Below are positions 1 to 6,964 of a DNA stretch of 64,000 bases, piece by piece; positions within the stretch are counted from its first letter, which is position 1; each line of letters begins with the position of its first letter. A program made the position numbers and the translations under genes. Source of the stretch: Streptomyces justiciae. GTDB lineage: Bacteria; Actinomycetota; Actinomycetes; Streptomycetales; Streptomycetaceae. The notes under the pieces are model-generated. The model was not told where the DNA came from. It searched no databases and saw nothing but the letters and a program-made list of their open reading frames with translations. The stretch is from NCBI RefSeq assembly GCF_015163075.1, contig NZ_JADDXU010000024.1, positions 62,001 to 126,000 on the forward strand, written 5' to 3'.

Positions 1-1
1 G

Positions 2-451
2 AGCCTGAATGAGCGGGCCAAGTGGCGGCGCGAGCAATCCGTGCGGTGGGACGGACAACGTCTGACGGCTTATGCCGAATACGCGCATGCCGTCAAGGAT
101 CTCGCCTACCAGTACAGGCGGATCGCGGTTGCCCGGGGGCTGACTGACGGTCCTCACCCGCTGGAGCCCACTGCCGTGGTGCTTGACCGACTGGGGGACG
201 CGGAAGTCCACCGCACTGCCCTGTCCGAAACACTGCTCCTCCTGGCAGACAGGAACACCATCGCCGCGATGAAACGGATGAACCAGGGTTTGTGGCTACT
301 GGAGGCACTGGCCCGGGCGACTCCCGGCCAGGACCACAGTGGCAGCTGGGACCAGGCCTATGTGGACTATCGCGCCGCGCGACAGGAGTACATCGAGCAG
401 GCACGCCGGAACCTCGGCGTGATGGGATCCGTGCAGCCCCTGCCGGGGTGA
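2..451 (+). CDS. Hypothetical protein, 5' end outside window
   Basis: The reading frame is open from base 2 to the TGA at 449-451. A GTG at 41 could be read as a start, but the frame continues upstream without a stop, so the gene probably begins outside the window. The visible part (about 149 codons) is soluble, rich in Arg, Ala and Leu, and likely helical, with no recognisable catalytic motif. The opening residues (NERAKWRREQS) resemble the juxtamembrane part of short actinomycete proteins anchored by an N-terminal helix, but that helix is not visible here. I do not recognise the family. It lies just upstream of a decayed DNA-ligase copy on the opposite strand. Confidence 0.6.
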   Translation, partial: SLNERAKWRREQSVRWDGQRLTAYAEYAHAVKDLAYQYRRIAVARGLTDGPHPLEPTAVVLDRLGDAEVHRTALSETLLLLADRNTIAAMKRMNQGLWLLEALARATPGQDHSGSWDQAYVDYRAARQEYIEQARRNLGVMGSVQPLPG

Positions 452-613
452 CCTGATGGGTCTATCGCCCGTCAAGAATGTGCTGGAACCGTCCAGCATG
501 TCCCGACGCCAAAGTGTCCAGGATGTCACCGGACCTCACACCGACAGTGCATGATGACGCCAGCCTTGCGGCAGCTGCGTCTCGCGGCGCCGCGTCCGGG
601 TGGCACGTTGGCG

Positions 614-985
614 TCACGCCGTTCCGAACAGGGGCACGTCGCCTGGCTCCATGTCGGTGCTGATACGGGTAGCCCGTACCGGATGGCGCCACCGTCCCGC
701 CTGGTCTCTGGCGACGTCCACGGCGACCTCCGCCACGACGTCCGGCACGACCAGGCGCACCGACAGGTGCTCCCGCGATCCCCATCCCACGCTGAAGGTG
801 CGCCCCGTCCAGGGGTGGCCGGCGTCTGCGGTGCGCAGCTGGTCGGCGAGGCCATGCCGTACGGCTGCGTTCAAGGTGGTGGTGCGGCCGGTGTACCGGA
901 AAGCGCCCCTCGTCGTCGTAGCGGCCCAGCAACGCGGTCGTAGGGGCGTGCAGGCTGCCGGTGACCGCGCCGACGATCGACTCTC
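614..985 (-). pseudogene. Remnant of ATP-dependent DNA ligase C-terminus
   Basis: On the minus strand the translation from about 985 down to 614 matches the last ~125 residues of the intact ligase at 23547-24542, including VGAVTGSLHxPTTALLGRYDDEG, TGRTTTLN, FSVGWGSREHLSVRLVVPDV and the terminal GDVPLFGTA. Similarity stops abruptly near 985. The copy is broken by one extra base near 893: GGGCGCTTTCCGG here against GGGCACTTCCGG in the intact gene, so the two halves lie in different frames. The adenylation domain with the catalytic Lys is missing. It is a partial duplicate of the oligonucleotide-binding part of the ligase and cannot be functional. Confidence 0.85.
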
Positions 986-1098
986 GTTCCCCAAGCGCTT
1001 CGCAACCATGAGCGCCCTCCGTTATGACGTCTATCAGTCGACGGATCAAGGTCTGACGCGTGCTGGTCTCTGCTGTGTGATTCTCACATTCGAACCGA

Positions 1099-1130
1099 CG
1101 GCCGTCTGACGTCGGAACGTCAGACGGCCG
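1099..1130. terminator. Perfect 14-bp hairpin, likely terminator
   Basis: CGGCCGTCTGACGT (1099-1112) and ACGTCAGACGGCCG (1117-1130) form a perfect stem with a 4-base loop. It lies 6 bases beyond the stop of the minus-strand gene at 1137-1271, so it is best read as the terminator of that gene. No U-tract is needed in GC-rich actinomycetes. Confidence 0.7.
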
Positions 1131-1136
1131 GATCAG

Positions 1137-1271
1137 TCAGCTCTCCTCGTCAGCCTCCTCGGACGCCTGGGCACCCCTATGGTGCCGGCGGTCACGAAGG
1201 AAGCGGAAGATTTCGGCCCCGAGGGCGCAGGCTGCTGCGGCTGCCCCAAGAGCCGCGCTGAGTACGTTCAC
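1137..1271 (-). CDS. Small membrane peptide (44 aa)
   Basis: A short frame starts at GTG 1271, preceded by GGAGGAGG about 9 bases upstream, which decides this start over the longer in-frame ATG at 1364. The product begins VNVLSAALGAAAAACALG, a single hydrophobic helix, followed by a basic stretch (FRFLRDRRHHR) and an acidic tail ending in EES. That pattern suggests one inner-membrane helix with a cytoplasmic tail. A perfect hairpin follows the stop codon. Family and role are unknown. It is supported by the ribosome site, the terminator and a coherent transmembrane pattern. Confidence 0.55.
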   Translation of the reverse strand: MNVLSAALGAAAAACALGAEIFRFLRDRRHHRGAQASEEADEES

Positions 1272-1450
1272 TACTGGGTCCCTCCTCCGGGACCCTGGCC
1301 ATGCCGCCATCAGGAGGACATGTCTAAGGCCCCGGCATGTATGCACATACCTGGTCTTAGCCACGTCCTGTCCGAGGTGGTTAGAGGGGAGGTTAATGTC
1401 CGGACCCCGCCGCTACAAGGCCGCCCAGTAGCGCCAACCTCCTGGCCTGG

Positions 1451-2215
1451 TCAGGGACTTGCGGGATCAGACTGCTGATGTGGCACCGCGCTGTTGGCGC
1501 TAGGCCCCGGACGGGGCACGGCCGACTGCAAGACGCTGGTCACCTCAGGGAGCTGCGCGGCGGAGAACTTCAAGATCAGGGCTGCCTGGAGCTGGGCCTT
1601 GAGTGCCGGATCGTCAACGTTCTCTAGAAGCCGAATCGCCTGACCTGCGTCACGCTCCACCTTCATGTCCTGTCGGAGCGACTGGGTTTGTGCCTCCATG
1701 TGCTTCAGCGCCAGGTCCGCCCGCCTGTGGAACAAGGTGCCGATGACCGTCATCACGAGACCCGCCACGCTCGCCGTGACGGAGGCGTACTGATCTCCTG
1801 TGCTCTCGGCCCTGAGAATCGCCATGCCGACGCCGGAGATCAGGACAAGACCGCCCAGGATCGAGCAGGTCAGGCTGACACCGAAGCTCCGGCGGGCCTG
1901 GGTGAGTCCGTAGGCGTAGTACTCGATGAGGAGCTTGGCGAAGTGCGTCTCGGCCTGCTCTTCCACGTTGGCACGGGAACCGACGTCTGAGTCTTCCTGC
2001 CTATCGACGCTTGCTTGCGTCTTCTCGCCGAGAACTTCGGCTTGGAGGCGCCGCCGCTCTCGTTTGACCATCCAGCTCTCACTTGCTTGGCCGGCCAGCG
2101 TCAAAAGCGCACCCGCGACAAACAGGGGGAGCGTTGCAAAGAAATCAGACACCACCCCGCCCCCTTCCCAGAGGTCCCAACCCAGCATGGGCAAGATGCC
2201 CAAGAGCCTGGCCAA
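1451..2215 (-). CDS. TRADD-N-associated-type two-helix membrane protein
   Basis: The 254-residue product has a first hydrophobic segment near residues 24-42, a charged likely coiled-coil stretch (50-95), then a pair of transmembrane helices at about 111-134 and 143-162 separated by a short loop. A soluble tail rich in Leu and Gln follows. The block from LLIEYYAYGLTQARRSF through the second helix to RRADLALKHM resembles the TRADD-N-associated membrane domain, known from predicted bacterial conflict systems. That assignment is by eye only. The start is uncertain: GTG codons at residues 21-22 (VVSDFF) are alternatives. No operon partner is obvious; the downstream minus-strand gene is the small membrane peptide. 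Confidence 0.65.
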   Translation of the reverse strand: MARLLGILPMLGWDLWEGGGVVSDFFATLPLFVAGALLTLAGQASESWMVKRERRRLQAEVLGEKTQASVDRQEDSDVGSRANVEEQAETHFAKLLIEYYAYGLTQARRSFGVSLTCSILGGLVLISGVGMAILRAESTGDQYASVTASVAGLVMTVIGTLFHRRADLALKHMEAQTQSLRQDMKVERDAGQAIRLLENVDDPALKAQLQAALILKFSAAQLPEVTSVLQSAVPRPGPSANSAVPHQQSDPASP

Positions 2216-2289
2216 TCACCCTTCACCACGCGAGGGTGAGGGGTGAGCCAGCCAAGGAGAAACGCCGCTGGTGTCGACAGTCATCTGAC

Positions 2290-2520
2290 TTACGCGGGCT
2301 CGTCGAGGGCCTTCTCCAGGCTCAGTTGCTTCTGTGCTGCGTTGGACTGCACAGCTTCGATCCTGCCGTGCTGACCGTCCCCGAAGTCGTAGTGTCCTAG
2401 GGTCCAGTAGTCGGACCAGTCGGTGAGGGCGTCGAAGTTCATGAACGTCGCGACCACGACCTTGGCCCCCTGCAGGGCCGAACGGTGACGGGGACTTCCA
2501 TCATGGTGACGACGTCACCC
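2290..2520 (-). pseudogene. C-terminal remnant of an unrecognised protein
   Basis: A protein-like minus-strand translation ends at the TAA at 2290-2292 and contains VVVATFMNFDALTDWSDYWT, then GHYDFGDGQHGRIEAVQSNA and a tail ending DEPA. Just upstream (about 2465-2520) the coding-like stretch GDVVTMMEVPVTVR is in another frame, so the remnant is frameshifted near 2470. There is no start codon or ribosome site. I do not recognise the family. The surrounding 2216-2653 interval holds no other convincing gene. Confidence 0.4.
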
Positions 2521-2653
2521 AGCTCTGCTGGTGGTTGGCGGGAGACACGTGTCTGAGCCGTGAGAGCTATCATCCGAACCAGATCGGCACCAGCGCCTAC
2601 GCCCAGGCATTCATGACCATCGGCCCCACCCCCGCCGTCAGAGCAAAGGACCA

Positions 2654-3136
2654 GTGAGCACGGGCATGTCCAACCACGGCACTGTGACGCGGCAGGACCG
2701 TGTCACAGTGCCGTCCCCAGGATGCCTCCTCGCCATCATGGCGCCCCTCCTAGCGGTGGTGCTCGCTGCCGCGGTCCTCATGGTCATGTACAACCGCCAG
2801 GAGAGCGCGAACGACCGCAACGAGAAAGAGGCCCTGCAAAAGACAGCTACTCAAGCACGGTTATACGCGCACGAAGTGCTGGAGAACGACGAGTATCCCG
2901 GCGAGGCAGCCGTGCGGGACATCGCAGAACAACACGACGGACGACTCACCTCCTACACGCGATCAAGTGGCTCACTGACCACCACCGTCCGCTTCTTCGC
3001 GGAGTACAAGGACACCAGCATGTTCGGCGTCTCCTACTCCCGAGCCCACCGCTGCTACTCCGTCAAGTTCCGGAAAAACACCGGCGGTGAGCTGCGAGAG
3101 ACGACTACTCCGCTCGAGAAATGCGGTCCCGCCTGA
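2654..3136 (+). CDS. Membrane-anchored exported protein, unknown
   Basis: The GTG at 2654 has AAAGGA a few bases upstream. The 160-residue product has a short hydrophilic N-terminus, a strong transmembrane anchor at about residues 25-46 (LLAIMAPLLAVVLAAAVLMV) and an extracytoplasmic domain of about 110 residues. That domain carries two Cys, near 136 and 157, that could form a disulfide. No family was recognised. An alternative ATG at 2738 would put the 13-bp inverted repeat at 2675-2713 in the leader, but it lacks a good ribosome site. A hairpin terminator (3178-3201) follows. Confidence 0.65.
   Translation: MSTGMSNHGTVTRQDRVTVPSPGCLLAIMAPLLAVVLAAAVLMVMYNRQESANDRNEKEALQKTATQARLYAHEVLENDEYPGEAAVRDIAEQHDGRLTSYTRSSGSLTTTVRFFAEYKDTSMFGVSYSRAHRCYSVKFRKNTGGELRETTTPLEKCGPA
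2675..2713. repeat. 13-bp perfect inverted repeat at gene start
   Basis: ACGGCACTGTGAC (2675-2687) and GTCACAGTGCCGT (2701-2713) are exact reverse complements separated by 13 bases. They sit within the first codons of the membrane-anchored gene starting at 2654. The spacing suits an operator read by a dimeric regulator or an mRNA hairpin. Function is unproven. Confidence 0.6.
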
Positions 3137-3177
3137 TCGGACGGCAGAGTCGTCGCGAGGCGGCGCATCTGCAAAAT

Positions 3178-3201
3178 CCGCATCCCGCCTACGGGATGCG
3201 G
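3178..3201. terminator. Hairpin after the 2654-3136 gene
   Basis: CCGCATCCCG (3178-3187) pairs exactly with CGGGATGCGG (3192-3201) around a 4-base loop, 41 bases past the stop of the membrane-anchored gene. It may terminate both that gene and the small minus-strand frame ending at 3189. Confidence 0.6.
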
Positions 3202-3338
3202 GGAGAGCCGCGCTCCTCCTCGAGAGCAACCGCGTGGCACAAGTCGCACTCCGGATCGGTACAAGTCTCGACGTGCTCATTAATCTCGGTATCCATCTCG
3301 TGCTTGCAATCAAGGCACACAGCTTTCCCCAATGAGCT
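3189..3338 (-). CDS. Possible small zinc-ribbon-like peptide
   Basis: The minus-strand frame ending at 3189 encodes a short Cys-rich piece with CLDCKH, then TCTDPECDLCH and a tail ending RGSPRIP. The CxxC ... CxxxxCxxCH spacing would suit one zinc site. A TTG near 3332 or a GTG near 3320 could start it, but neither has a clear ribosome site, and the frame also runs far upstream as a low-complexity open frame. It could be a real 45-50 residue protein or a gene remnant. Its end overlaps the hairpin at 3178-3201. Confidence 0.3.
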   Translation of the reverse strand, partial: SSLGKAVCLDCKHEMDTEINEHVETCTDPECDLCHAVALEEERGSPRIP

Positions 3339-3766
3339 ATTGGAATGAGCCTGGGGAGTACTCCCTCGCGAGCAGGGCTCATGCGTTGGTCGTGTGGCGC
3401 CATTGCGTGGACTACCCGTGATAGGAAGGCGGTTCTCATCGCCTGCCAGTCTGCCGAACCGGGCAGTGATCCGCTGCGGTGCGTGGACAAACGTTTGGAA
3501 TCCACCGCGCGCAGGCCCGGCCGCCGGCCTTGCGGCCCTCCCGGCAGACTCCGGCAAGTTCGTGGCGCCCGCACCGTGCCGCCCATCACGCTGATCCCCG
3601 GCAGATGAAGACCCGGGACGCCACCACGGCGCCCCGGGCCCGCCCATGCGAACTTCCGGTGCACCCTGAAGAGTTATAGGTACCTCCTCTGCGGCAGGCT
3701 CACTACGGTGGCCGCGGTTGTCAGACCACACCGACCACGCGCAGTAGTAACAGGGGGAGGACCCTC

Positions 3767-4135
3767 ATGGGTAAACGCATCGTCACCGTCCTCGGCATTC
3801 TCGCGACAGCCTTCATGCTCGCCATCACGCCGGCTTCCGCGCGTACCATCGGCCCCGGCGACACGATCTACGACGACGTCCCCGGTCACTTCTACTACGA
3901 GCGTTCGTGCGAGACCTACTACAGCCTGACCATCTCCCGTACGAAGGCCGTGGCCGGCAAGGACATCTACTCTGGCCACTGCGCGGGCCACGTCTGGCTC
4001 CGCATGATGGGCGACAGTCTGGGCGAGTGGAGCAACGACCCGACGTCGATCACTCGGACCAGCCCCAAGGGCAAGTTCCGCTGGGCGTACATCAAGGGCT
4101 GCGCTGACTGCTTCGCCTACATCGTGTACCCGTAG
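3767..4135 (+). CDS. Small secreted protein, unknown
   Basis: The ATG at 3767 follows a GGGGGAGG ribosome site. The 122-residue product opens with a classic Sec signal peptide (MGKRIVTVLG, hydrophobic core, cleavage expected after PASA near residue 25). The mature part is about 97 residues, rich in Tyr and Trp, with four Cys (RSCETYY, GHCAGH, KGCADCF) that could form two disulfides. No known family was recognised. It stands alone between genes, so it is probably a stand-alone extracellular protein. Confidence 0.75.
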   Translation: MGKRIVTVLGILATAFMLAITPASARTIGPGDTIYDDVPGHFYYERSCETYYSLTISRTKAVAGKDIYSGHCAGHVWLRMMGDSLGEWSNDPTSITRTSPKGKFRWAYIKGCADCFAYIVYP

Positions 4136-4203
4136 GTCCTCTCCCCGCGAGCGGTTGACCAGCGTCGCCCCGGAAGAAACAGGCGGCCCGTGCGGAGCTG
4201 TGC

Positions 4204-4353
4204 ATGGACACGATCAAGCTCCGCGAGGACGCCGAACTGGCAGTCGACTCTGGTGAACCTTTGGAGGCCGCCGTGGCGCTGGTCAACGCGATCGACGGGC
4301 GGGCGGTCCAGCTGCGAGACCGGGTGGCGTTGAGACGGTTTGGCGGGCGGTGA
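4204..4353 (+). CDS. Small protein, first of an overlapping pair
   Basis: The frame from ATG 4204 encodes 49 residues: MDTIKLREDAELAVDSGEPL, then an Ala/Val-rich helix and a basic tail ending RRFGGR. Its TGA (4351-4353) overlaps the GTG start of the next frame (4350) in a GTGA arrangement typical of translationally coupled genes. The sequence is helical and soluble with no recognised domain. The overlap is the best evidence that it is real. Confidence 0.4.
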   Translation: MDTIKLREDAELAVDSGEPLEAAVALVNAIDGRAVQLRDRVALRRFGGR

Positions 4354-4682
4354 CCGTTCGCGCAGTGGCCGAGTTTCTTGGTCAGCGCGGTCTTCTCCGC
4401 TGGGTCGGCCGCCTGCCGTACGGCATCACCAAGTCGTTCGCGGACATCATGGACCTCGACGCCGGCATCCTGGCCATCGCTTCGGGCATCCTCAACATCA
4501 ACGGAAAGGAAGGCATCATCGCGGCTCCCGGCAAGCTCCTCGGAAACTCCCCGCCTAAGACCTCCGAGCTCACGGCCGAGAACCAGACGATCCTGCCCAC
4601 CGACATCTACAACCCCACCCGGCCCGCAACCGAGCAAGTCGGTGTGAAGGGCACCGCCGCCGACGACGATAACCAGGACTGA
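4350..4682 (+). CDS. Hypothetical protein, second of an overlapping pair
   Basis: It starts at GTG 4350, overlapping the previous stop. The 110-residue product has a hydrophobic central part (ITKSFADIMDLDAGILAIAS, then GILNINGKEGIIAAPGKLLG) and a hydrophilic Thr/Pro/Asp-rich tail. The composition resembles an amphipathic or membrane-interacting segment with a disordered C-terminus. The family is not recognised. A GC-rich hairpin about 115 bases downstream probably ends transcription. The opposite-strand frame over the same bases has poorer composition and is judged a shadow. Confidence 0.4.
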   Translation: MTVRAVAEFLGQRGLLRWVGRLPYGITKSFADIMDLDAGILAIASGILNINGKEGIIAAPGKLLGNSPPKTSELTAENQTILPTDIYNPTRPATEQVGVKGTAADDDNQD

Positions 4683-4797
4683 GCACGCTGACGGCTGACA
4701 TAGGCCGCGGACACCCGCCACCGCCGTGCGGAGACGGAGGTCGTCTGCCCAGCGGGCAACGCTGACACAGCTCGGCCATCCGGCTGGCTCCGCCGAC

Positions 4798-4825
4798 GGC
4801 CCGCCTCTCCCGATAGGGGCGGGCC
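4798..4825. terminator. GC-rich hairpin
   Basis: GGCCCGCC (4798-4805) and GGCGGGCC (4818-4825) are exact complements, and CCC/GGG inside can extend the stem around a GATA loop. It lies between the + strand pair ending at 4682 and the HA remnant, so it probably terminates the former. Confidence 0.5.
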
Positions 4826-5000
4826 ACCACCCGCGCCATTCGCTTCACCCCCGGACGCCGCACGGCAGAGTCATAGGGATAGACCCGTAGTGAAGCCGGC
4901 AGCCGAACTTTTCGCCAGCGCATCCCCAAGTCGGTCAGTGCCTGGTGTCGTTCGGGGTGAGCTGGGTGGCGCGGCAGCGGGTGTTGGAGATGAACGACCC

Positions 5001-6055
5001 TAACGAGCTCGTGCATGGTTGGCGGTGGCACGTCGAGACCTTGATCGTTGATCATGGTTTGTGTGGTGGGGAACCGGACGCGTGCAGCGGTCATTCGCAA
5101 TCAGCAGATCACCGGACTGAGTCCAGAGGTGATCGCCGAACTCGTGGCGGAGATCGGCCCGTTGAGGCAGCAGAGGCACCAGGCGGCACTCGCCTCGCGT
5201 CCACGGCGGAGAGCTGTCGGCGCCGGCGCCAAGCACAAGCTCGTCTTCGTCGACCGGCTGTTGGCCACGCTGGTTCACCTCCGCCATGGCGCCACCCACG
5301 ACGTGCTGGCCTGCTGGTTCGGTGTGGACCGCTCCACCATCACGCGTGCGATCGGTGAAGTACGGCCGCTGCTGGCCCAGCGGGGCTGCACCATCGCTTC
5401 CGGCCTTCGACTGCGCACGCTCGCCGAGGTGATCGACCACCTCGGCGAGAACGGGAGGAGCGGAATCATCGACGGCACCGAGATCCGCGTCCGTCGCCCG
5501 GCCGCCGGACGCAAGGACCGGGACAAGTTCATCTCGGGCAAGAACAAGCAGAACGCCGTCAAATCCATGGTCTTCACGGACGCGGACGGCCGCCTGCTGT
5601 ACTGCAGCCCGGCTGAGCCCGCGAGCTGCGCGGACATCACCCACGCCCGCAAGTTAGGGCTGGTCAGACTCCTGTCCGGCGGTCCTGCGGTGGAGATCCT
5701 GGCGGATGCCGGCTACCAGGGCCTGGGCGCCCAGACCGGTGGACGCGTGGTGACGCCGCCACACCGCAAGTTCAAGAAGAACGCCCCGGACTGGTACGAG
5801 GAGATCCATGAACAACGGCGCAAGGCCCACTCCGCGCGCCGCATCCGTGTCGAGCACGGCATTGCTCATCTCAAGAACTGGCGAGCCCTCGCCCGCCACC
5901 ACGGTCGGCGTGAGCACATGAGCGACATCATCCAAGCGGTCGCCGCGCTGCTCTCTCACCAGCAGTCGGCCATCCTCACGACCGATGAACGAGTGTGAAC
6001 ACAGGCCAGTTCGCACCCCTCGACGTGCCACCGCCAACCATGCACGAGCTCGTTA
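5001..6055 (+). mobile_element. IS5-family insertion sequence, complete
   Basis: The element is bounded by perfect 37-bp inverted repeats, 5001-5037 and 6019-6055 (TAACGAGCTCGTGCATGG... at the left). The outer TA on each side can be read as a TA target duplication, leaving 35-bp repeats. Comparison with HA-gene copies at 41400 and 10880 gives an empty site of exactly matching length, with one TA. It carries a single intact transposase. Identical ends and an intact gene point to recent insertion. Confidence 0.9.
5054..5998 (+). CDS. IS5-family DDE transposase
   Basis: The product is about 314 residues from ATG 5054 (a TTG at 5048 is in frame). An N-terminal helix-turn-helix-like region (HGATHDVLACWFGVDRSTIT) precedes a DDE nuclease core of the DDE_Tnp_4 type. 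The first Asp is in IIDGTEIRV, the second in LADAGYQG and the Glu in RVEHGIAHLKNW. It would bind the terminal repeats and cut and join the element. It ends 20 bases before the right repeat, as usual for single-gene elements, and appears intact. Confidence 0.95.
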   Translation: MVCVVGNRTRAAVIRNQQITGLSPEVIAELVAEIGPLRQQRHQAALASRPRRRAVGAGAKHKLVFVDRLLATLVHLRHGATHDVLACWFGVDRSTITRAIGEVRPLLAQRGCTIASGLRLRTLAEVIDHLGENGRSGIIDGTEIRVRRPAAGRKDRDKFISGKNKQNAVKSMVFTDADGRLLYCSPAEPASCADITHARKLGLVRLLSGGPAVEILADAGYQGLGAQTGGRVVTPPHRKFKKNAPDWYEEIHEQRRKAHSARRIRVEHGIAHLKNWRALARHHGRREHMSDIIQAVAALLSHQQSAILTTDERV

Positions 6056-6179
6056 GTCCGAGCAGTTCGCCGTCGACGTCTTCGCGGTGCTGGCGCGGTA
6101 CTCGGAGGTGGCCTTCGCAGGCATAAAACTGGCGGGCTGCGGTCATGTTCCGCTCCCACTGCTCCTGGCGGGCGGGCGG

Positions 6180-6659
6180 TCACGCTGCTTTGGTGAAGAT
6201 GCGTCCCGTGTCATCGATCCAGACATGGAGGCGGAGCGTCTGGTCGTGCATGGCGGTTCCGCTGATCCCGGCCGCCACGCCGGCCACCCCGACCGCACCG
6301 CCGGCGGTGGCAGCCGCGGTACCCCCAGTAAAGACAGCCGCGCCCGCCGCGATCATGGGGAGTCCGATGAAGGCGCCGATGATCGTAAGAGTCAGCAGCG
6401 CACCGAAGATGATCATTCCGATTCCGCTCAGCACGCCCAGGAGACCGACCCCGCCGGCCGTCGCACCGGCGGCGACACCGGTGGCACCCACCGCGACAGC
6501 TGCAGCACCGTCGGTGCGCTGAATCTGGGCGAGGAGTACGGCGCCCGGCATGCGGTGGACCTCGGTCCACCCTCGTGCCGCCATATAGCCGACGAACCGC
6601 GTCAGCTCCGCTTCCCGCTGCTCAGCCTCGATCGGCCTGCCGTACCCCGGGAACACCAC
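6180..6659 (-). CDS. Gly/Ala-rich membrane protein
   Basis: The 159-residue product has a short N-terminal soluble part (about 1-48, including MAARGWTEVHRMPG) and a long Gly/Ala/Val/Ile-rich hydrophobic region (about 52-138) that can form three or four transmembrane helices (GGVGLLGVLSGIGMIIFGAL, LTLTIIGAFIGLPMIAAGAA). A short charged tail with HVWIDDTGRIF follows. I do not recognise the family. The alternating small residues resemble membrane proteins with glycine-zipper packing. It stands alone on the minus strand, close to the HA remnant. Confidence 0.6.
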   Translation of the reverse strand: MVFPGYGRPIEAEQREAELTRFVGYMAARGWTEVHRMPGAVLLAQIQRTDGAAAVAVGATGVAAGATAGGVGLLGVLSGIGMIIFGALLTLTIIGAFIGLPMIAAGAAVFTGGTAAATAGGAVGVAGVAAGISGTAMHDQTLRLHVWIDDTGRIFTKAA

Positions 6660-6964
6660 CCGGGCCGGAGCCTGAGCACCCCACTGGGGCGCCTTCCGCT
6701 CCTCAGCGCTACACTATCCGGCCCCGGGGGACGCTGCACGCAGTCACTCATGGCTCTGCTCTCCGCCCGGACCACCTATCACCTCCCATTACACACCCAC
6801 CCGACAGCACAGGCCTGCGAGCTGCCGAGCAGAAGATCAGCACCTTGGAGCGTCAACAGGCGGCCACAAGGCAGAAGCCGCTCGGAGCCGCCCCTGTGTC
6901 GGCGGCGGGTCCTCCGCGCACCCCGCTGGCGCCGGTGCGGGAGGTCAATGGGGCGGGGCGGTGG

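Larger units (their letters stand above)
4915..6175 (-). pseudogene. HA-helicase C-terminal remnant split by an IS
   Basis: Two flanks, 4915-5000 and 6056-6175, align with the 3' part of the larger HA gene at 41319-42720: TDLGMRW at the C-terminus, the ISNARR...LS...RR core, and the EHD...ECGH region. Removing the IS between them leaves a match of the same length as the other copies across the junction. The original stop is lost (TAG changed), so the frame reads on. HA domains occur in repeats at the C-termini of large actinomycete DEAD-box helicases. Only about 65 codons remain here. Confidence 0.75.

Noticed and set aside
4092..4721. 209-codon minus-strand frame over the small overlapping pair
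   Set aside because: Poor composition, no ribosome site and no domain; the + strand pair has coupling and a downstream hairpin.
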